In this document: in pieces, positions 43,214 to 47,772 of the stretch
How positions within the stretch are numbered: position 1 is the stretch's first letter
How the letters are laid out: each line of letters opens with the position of its first letter
Assembly: GCF_000239855.1 (NCBI RefSeq)
Contig: NZ_BADT01000094.1
Span: 1-47,772 of the forward strand
DNA: 47,772 nt
DNA from: Pseudoalteromonas sp. BSi20652
GTDB lineage: Bacteria > Pseudomonadota > Gammaproteobacteria > Enterobacterales > Alteromonadaceae
Reading direction: 5' to 3'
Position numbers and translations under genes: made by a program
Notes under the pieces: model-generated
The model's input: only the letters and a program-made list of their open reading frames with translations
What the model was told of the DNA's origin: nothing
Database searches by the model: none

Positions 43214-44614
43214 ATGCCACCAACTGTTTTAATTGTTGAAGATACTCAATCTCTTGCAATGATGTACCAATCTTACTTACTACCTACTGGTGTGAATACG
43301 CTTGTGGCAAGTGATGGCGCAACCGCCATAGATATTATTAAAAAGGTACAGCCGGATTTAATCGTGCTCGATGTCATGTTACCAGACATGAATGGGCTTG
43401 ATATTTTAGCAACATTGGAGCCAGATAACTGCCCTCAGGTTGTTGTTTTAACAGGTCATGCAACAAAAGAAATGGCCATTCAGGCAATAAAGCTTGGGGC
43501 AAGTGATTTTTTAGAAAAGCCAATAGAAGCCGATCGTTTTAGAATTACTGTTAATAATGCGCTTAAAATTAAAACCCTAAAGCAAACCGTTACACAATAT
43601 AAAAACAAATACGAGAACGGTAAATATTTTGATTTAATTGGCAGCTCAAAGCAAATGCAGTCTGTTTATCAAATTATAAGCTCTGCTTCTGTAAGTAAGG
43701 CAACCGTATTTATTACAGGTGAAAGCGGCACAGGTAAAGAGTTGTGCGCGCGAGCTGTGCATCAAGCGTCTAGTCGATCTAATCAACCTTTTGTTGCGCT
43801 GAACTGTGCAGCTATTCCGAAAGATTTAATTGAGAGTGAGATTTTTGGGCATTTAAAAGGGGCCTTTACTGGCGCAATAGCGAATAGAGTCGGTGCTGCA
43901 GGTCAAGCTAATGGTGGTACATTATTTTTAGATGAACTTTGTGAAATGGATATTAATTTACAAAGTAAACTCCTTCGTTTTATACAAACAGGTAGTTATC
44001 AGCAAGTTGGTAGTGAGAAAGTAGTTAAAGTGGATGTTAGATTTGTGTGCGCAACAAATAGAGATCCCCTTGTTGAAGTGGAAAATGGCCGATTTAGAGA
44101 AGATTTATATTACCGATTACACGTTATCCCCATAGAACTACCTCCCCTTAGAGAGCGCGGGCAAGACATTATAGAAATTGCCGAAGCATTATTTGTTAAA
44201 ATAGCTAAAGATGAAAACCATCCTTTCAAAGGCATATCAGAGGACGTGAAACAACTGTTAATGCAATACAGTTGGCCAGGAAATGTTAGGCAGCTAGAGA
44301 ATGTGATACGCAATGTATTGGTGCTTCATCCGGAACAATACATAGACAGTGATATGATCCCAGCTCTACCAGCGAGTTCAAAAAAGCAGGTTGAGCAGCA
44401 ATCTATTACCAATGAAATTGCGCCAACCGGTGACACAACGTTTGATTTACCTAATGCACAAAGCGATGTAAAAGCACTATGGCTTGCAGAAAAAGAATAC
44501 ATTGAGCACGTTATAAAAATATGTTCGTCAAATATACCCAAAGCAGCATCGTTACTTGATGTTAGCCCATCAACACTTTATAGAAAAATCAAAAGTTGGG
44601 AAGAAAATCAGTAA
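43214..44614 (+). CDS. Sigma-54-dependent response regulator (NtrC/LuxO type, SypG-like)
   Basis: This 466-aa protein has three domains. The receiver (1-120) has acidic VEDTQS, phospho-Asp53 in IVLDVMLPDMNG, Thr in VLTGHAT and Lys in FLEKPIE. The AAA+ domain (about 145-375) has Walker A GESGTGKE at 169-176, the sigma-54-contact loop GAFTGA at 216-221, Walker B GGTLFLDELCEM and the Arg finger region FREDLYYRLHVIPIELPPLR. A Fis-type helix-turn-helix follows at the end (IPKAASLLDVSPSTLYRKIK). All residues for an active enhancer-binding protein are present. Candidate -24/-12 promoters at 22253, 26963, 27015, 33021 and 37635 would be its targets. SypG holds the same role in the syp locus. It converges on the next gene with a 26-nt overlap. 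Confidence 0.93.
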   Translation: MPPTVLIVEDTQSLAMMYQSYLLPTGVNTLVASDGATAIDIIKKVQPDLIVLDVMLPDMNGLDILATLEPDNCPQVVVLTGHATKEMAIQAIKLGASDFLEKPIEADRFRITVNNALKIKTLKQTVTQYKNKYENGKYFDLIGSSKQMQSVYQIISSASVSKATVFITGESGTGKELCARAVHQASSRSNQPFVALNCAAIPKDLIESEIFGHLKGAFTGAIANRVGAAGQANGGTLFLDELCEMDINLQSKLLRFIQTGSYQQVGSEKVVKVDVRFVCATNRDPLVEVENGRFREDLYYRLHVIPIELPPLRERGQDIIEIAEALFVKIAKDENHPFKGISEDVKQLLMQYSWPGNVRQLENVIRNVLVLHPEQYIDSDMIPALPASSKKQVEQQSITNEIAPTGDTTFDLPNAQSDVKALWLAEKEYIEHVIKICSSNIPKAASLLDVSPSTLYRKIKSWEENQ

Positions 44615-45631
44615 CGTCATGACCTGTATATGCATGATGAAGCCGTAAAAATTGTTTTTTTCCGGAAAATCGCTCCTCCAGCATATTATAGGCATTATGC
44701 AACATGTTTGTTTTTTGAATATTAGACATCATAAGTAGTTTTTCTACACATTGTTGACAGTGTTTTGCACTTACTTCAGGTATTAAAAGCCCTGTTTTAT
44801 TATTATCTATAATACTGGGTATAGCACCAACAGCAGTGCTTATAACTAACTTTTGCTCAGACATGGCTTCAAGTAAGGTCATAGGTAAGCCTTCTTCTCT
44901 TGAACAAATAAGTAACACATCTATTTGCTCCCATATATCACGTCGGTCGGTTAATCCATGATAGTGGAGATTTCTTATATTCGGTATCTCGTTCTCCAAA
45001 GGTCCTTCGCCAAACACATGAAATTTAATATCATGATTATTTTGCATATTTTTTGCTAATTGAAAAAATATGTCTGGTCCTTTTTCAAATGACAGTCGAC
45101 CAACAAACCCCACCTTTATCGGTTTAGTGAATTTATGAATAAGGGGCTGTTTAGGCGCTTGCAGAGAAATAAAGTTTTCGAGTAAACTTGCATTTTTAAG
45201 TGTGTTTTTATTTTGTTTGATACAGCAAAATTTGTAGAAAGAGGAGAAAGCCATTTATCTACTTTATTATAAAAACTAACTTTTCCTGTACCAGCTTCGC
45301 CTGCATGATATGTACTGATACAGTATTTTTTCATTATTTTACACGCTAAACGACCTAATATTCCTGCCTTATAGCCATGGGTATGAACAACTGTGTTATC
45401 ACTATAATGGCTAAGCTTTATAAGTAAGCTTTTGATATTCCCTTGCAGGAAATCATACTGTATGCTTTCTTTTTCAAGCATATTGTAAAAACGTTGGTTA
45501 GAGTGATTTTTATAAAATAAGATAGAACTGCTAATATGGTTTTTACTGAGTAGTTTTGACAATTCAATTAGGTGGGTTTCAATCCCCCCCATCATAGAAG
45601 AGTCAACAAACAAAATAACCTTGTAATTCAT
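44589..45631 (-). CDS. Family 4 glycosyltransferase, frameshifted in a homopolymer
   Basis: ATG 45631 (minus strand, GGGG upstream) starts MNYKVILFVDSSMMGGIETH, a GT4 acceptor domain, with NTVVHTHGYKAGILGRLACK and CISTYHAGEAGTGKVSFYN. The frame breaks at the plus-strand T run 45205-45209 (five; six expected). The repaired sequence reads FAVSNKIKNTLKNASLLENF and continues VGFVGRLSFEKGPDIFFQLA, VFGEGPLENEIPN and the donor motif REEGLPMTLLEAMSEQKLVI, about 347 aa. It lies on the strand opposite the regulator genes, and its end overlaps the sigma-54 regulator. It probably adds a sugar to the same polymer. Confidence 0.85.
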
Positions 45632-45652
45632 AATTAACCCCAAAAGAGATAT

Positions 45653-45991
45653 ATGATTGATCACGCAATAATTGAACAATTAAAGGACGATGTTGGTAAT
45701 GCTTTAGCTATTGAATTGCTAAAGGTTTTCGTTAACGAGTCAAAAAAAACCGTCGCCAATATGGTAAATACACATGAGCTTAGCGAAATAGAAATCAATG
45801 CTCATAGCCTCAAAAGTAGTGCTTATAGCTTTGGTGCATCAAGTTTAGGTGATACATGTAAGCTTATAGAAGCGTTAGTAAAAATAGAGCACACACCGCA
45901 ACAGTTAAACAGCTTGATAAAAACAGCAGATGAACAAAGTAAGGTTACCTTTGAAATGCTCAGCACTATCATACAAAGTGCTCAGGATTGA
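45653..45991 (+). CDS. Histidine phosphotransfer (Hpt) protein
   Basis: This 112-aa protein is a single Hpt four-helix bundle. The active-site helix reads IEINAHSLKSSAYSFGASSL with the phospho-accepting His in AHSLKSS, followed by LGDTCKLIEALV. It has no other domain. It would pass phosphate between a hybrid sensor kinase and a receiver, plausibly the sigma-54 regulator at 43214 or the receiver in the RsbW-PP2C protein. In V. fischeri that function belongs to the Hpt domain of SypF, which has no homologue within this window. Its start is only 21 bp from the divergent GT gene start, so promoters must overlap coding DNA. Confidence 0.9.
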   Translation: MIDHAIIEQLKDDVGNALAIELLKVFVNESKKTVANMVNTHELSEIEINAHSLKSSAYSFGASSLGDTCKLIEALVKIEHTPQQLNSLIKTADEQSKVTFEMLSTIIQSAQD

Positions 45992-46854
45992 CCGCTTAAT
46001 TGTATTGGCATTTTAAGTAACCCCGAAAAAACATTTTTTAACTCATCAATATCATGTAAATGTGTTCTAGATTTCATGATGTTTTTGCTGTCATGTAAAA
46101 TTTCTTCAATGGCAGAAGGTGGGATACTTAAATCATAAATTTTTAATCCTAGTTGCTCTTGCAACCAATCAACTCCGGCTGTGTGCGTATGTTTCATTAC
46201 ACTGTTTTCAGTTTTACTGTTTTCAATAAAAATACGACAGGCCGATGTTTTTTGAATGGCTGACGATATGTCCTCGACTAAAAAAGCAGGCATAACGCTT
46301 GTGATGATACTACCAGGGCCAATGATTATTAAGTCTGCTTCTAGGATTGCTTTAACGCATCCAGGTGCCGCAGACACTGTTTTAGATAAAAATACTTTTG
46401 TGGGTAAAGTGCTCAGTGCATCAATGGCGCATTCGCCAAATATTTCCTCATTAGTGCTAAGCTCGGCCATAAGATCGGTAGGCTCTTCAGTCATCGGTAA
46501 CACAGTTTCTGTATTTCCTAACATGGCATTAAAATAAGCCACCGCTTTAGTGGGCGATCCTGTCAGTTCAATTAATCCAAGTAAGGTTAAATTACCCAAA
46601 GAATGACCATCGAGTTGACCTTCTACAAAACGGTGCTCGTAAATAGAATTTAATGCAGATTTTTCTCCTGCTAATTGTAAGCAACAACGCCTAATATCAC
46701 CAAGTGCTATACATTCTTGCGATTCTCTTATTTTTCCGGTACTGCCACCATTATCTGTTGTAGCAACAATGGCTGTTAAACTACTACACATTGGTTTAAT
46801 TGCGCTTAAAACTTGCGCTAACCCATGCCCACCACCTATGCACACTATTTTCAT
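45982..46854 (-). CDS. yvcK: YvcK/CofD-like family protein (UPF0052)
   Basis: ATG 46854 (AAAGG upstream) gives 290 aa; a longer frame to 46905 adds unrelated residues. MKIVCIGGGHGLAQVLSAIK is the nucleotide-binding Gly-rich start. It is followed by AIVATTDNGGSTGKIRESQE, ALGDIRRCCLQLAG, GHSLGNLTLLGLIELTG and LIIIGPGSIITSVMPAFLV, all characteristic of the YvcK/CofD fold. YvcK of Bacillus binds UDP-N-acetylglucosamine and is linked to carbon metabolism and cell-wall shape; biochemical function in gammaproteobacteria is unsettled. A UDP-sugar sensor beside an exopolysaccharide locus makes sense but is inference. Its stop overlaps the convergent Hpt gene by 10 nt. Confidence 0.92.
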   Translation of the reverse strand: MKIVCIGGGHGLAQVLSAIKPMCSSLTAIVATTDNGGSTGKIRESQECIALGDIRRCCLQLAGEKSALNSIYEHRFVEGQLDGHSLGNLTLLGLIELTGSPTKAVAYFNAMLGNTETVLPMTEEPTDLMAELSTNEEIFGECAIDALSTLPTKVFLSKTVSAAPGCVKAILEADLIIIGPGSIITSVMPAFLVEDISSAIQKTSACRIFIENSKTENSVMKHTHTAGVDWLQEQLGLKIYDLSIPPSAIEEILHDSKNIMKSRTHLHDIDELKNVFSGLLKMPIQLSGQS

Positions 46855-47029
46855 TGTTATGCCTTTGTGTTTTGATTGTTCTATATTGTAATAAGCATGA
46901 AACATTCCAACTAATGTAAATTAATTAACTTAATGATTTATATTAAATTTTATCCTATATTAAATATTAGTTAAAAAAATTTAGATTGCTTTTTGCAAAA
47001 CGCGATGCATTTTGATGAGGAAAACTGTT

Positions 47030-47772
47030 ATGGAAAAAAAGGAACAACTTTGCATTAATCAGTTACAAGCTTACTTAATGGATTTAGCTGATTGTGAAGA
47101 CGACAGCGCAATACTTGAGCTGTTACGAGATTTATTACAAACACAGTTAAAATTTGAAGAGTGTATTGCTTTACACCAATACATAGATCGCTACTTTGAG
47201 GTAATTGCAACAACAGATAGACAGTTTAACGATGAGTCATGGCCTCAATGTCAGTTATTTAACACAGCTTTTGAGAAAGGCTATGTTTTATCAAATAATC
47301 CTAAACAGGAGTTAGATTTTGCGTTTTTAAACTGTATTGAAAAGGTAAGTATAAAAAACGCTTTAATTATTAGTATTAACGCCAATGTTAATAATAGTTT
47401 ATTTATTTTCACTAACGTGGACATTGATAAGTGTGATGATATTGCAAGTACGACAACGTTTAACATACTTTTACAGCAAGCATTTTATGCCATTATTAGT
47501 AAAGTTAAGTTAAGTAAACAAACACATAAATCACTTTCACTTATCAATAAATTCACTGCTTTATCGTCTCTTTTCAAAGATTTAGGTAAGGAATGGTTTT
47601 GGCGTTTAGACTCGTCGATGTTATTTAAGAGCATTAGTAATATAGACAGGGTTGGCGATGTCTATACCAAAATGTTTTTGGGTCATCGCATTGAAAATAT
47701 AATTACTGAGAGCGAGCAAAAAAATGTTGATAAATGGCAGCAATTCAATCAACTAATTAAAAACCGTGAAGA
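47030..47772 (+). CDS. Sensory protein with PAS-like domain, truncated by right window edge
   Basis: ATG 47030 (GAGGA upstream) opens a frame with no stop to the end of the window, 247 codons so far. Residues 1-190 (ECIALHQYIDRYFEVIATTD; FAFLNCIEKVSIKNALIISI) are unassigned and may be a GAF-like or helical input domain. From about 195 the sequence KEWFWRLDSSMLFKSISNID, VYTKMFLGHRIENIITESEQ has the spacing of a PAS domain (W-x-D/R...S). It is probably a hybrid sensor kinase or cyclic-di-GMP enzyme continuing to the right. A kinase here could feed the Hpt protein at 45653. The kinase identity is a guess. Confidence 0.65.
   Translation, partial: MEKKEQLCINQLQAYLMDLADCEDDSAILELLRDLLQTQLKFEECIALHQYIDRYFEVIATTDRQFNDESWPQCQLFNTAFEKGYVLSNNPKQELDFAFLNCIEKVSIKNALIISINANVNNSLFIFTNVDIDKCDDIASTTTFNILLQQAFYAIISKVKLSKQTHKSLSLINKFTALSSLFKDLGKEWFWRLDSSMLFKSISNIDRVGDVYTKMFLGHRIENIITESEQKNVDKWQQFNQLIKNRE

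Noticed and set aside
1-47772. tRNA, rRNA or CRISPR arrays
   Set aside because: No cloverleaf-like sequence, rRNA segment or regular repeat-spacer series was seen anywhere in the window.

Overview
The window looks like chromosomal DNA from a marine gammaproteobacterium of the Alteromonadales, most likely Pseudoalteromonas-like. The evidence is AT-rich DNA, protein flavour (NhaA, HflK/HflC, LruC-domain protein, proteobacterial CorA, Syp-type polysaccharide genes) and a palindromic repeat of the kind seen in that group. This is inference from the sequence alone.

Region 1 (1-8.4 kb) is an accessory island. The 3' half of an NrtR-type Nudix/winged-helix gene is cut off at about position 198. A tightly coupled four-gene operon follows (768-8209): an unknown 422-aa protein, a protein with two PLD-type HxK/GSxN motifs, a small unknown protein with a homopolymer frameshift, and a 1391-aa SNF2-like helicase. 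This is the best candidate for an under-described system, probably anti-phage defence. A 210-bp remnant of an IS3-type element closes the island.

Region 2 (8.5-22.2 kb) is a run of ion, membrane and stress genes: nhaA, a second-type HflK/HflC pair (HflK apparently starts at AUU), an unknown helical protein, a Crp/Fnr-like regulator, a DUF2934 peptide, a HAD hydrolase, a double PRC-barrel protein, corA, a SHOCT membrane peptide and phosphoketolase. Phosphoketolase is followed directly by a twice-deleted remnant of an ATP synthase beta gene. The gaps hold a MITE-like palindrome, short direct repeats and a structured GC-rich element.

Region 3 (22.2-46.9 kb) is an exopolysaccharide locus that closely parallels the Vibrio fischeri syp locus. 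It has glycosyltransferases, a Wzx-like flippase, a Wzy/ligase-like protein, a hexapeptide acyltransferase, a Wzz-like protein and a GT2-sugar-transferase fusion. A regulatory and export block follows in the order STAS (SypA-like), OmpA lipoprotein (SypB-like), six-repeat SLBB exporter (SypC-like), ATPase with a degenerate Walker A (SypD-like), RsbW-REC-PP2C protein (SypE-like) and sigma-54 response regulator (SypG-like). A stand-alone Hpt protein lies nearby, and a PAS-like protein runs off the right edge. Several sigma-54 -24/-12 promoter candidates sit upstream of transcription units in this region, two of them with a CTCA-N3-TG motif about 60 bp upstream. A SypG-like activator is therefore likely to control the whole locus. 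The kinase/phosphatase-STAS switch would add post-translational control.

Quality warning: nine single-base indels, all in A/T homopolymers of 5-7 bases, break eight genes that are otherwise intact. The pattern looks more like sequencing error than mass pseudogenisation. I list these genes as single repaired CDSs and describe the break in each entry.
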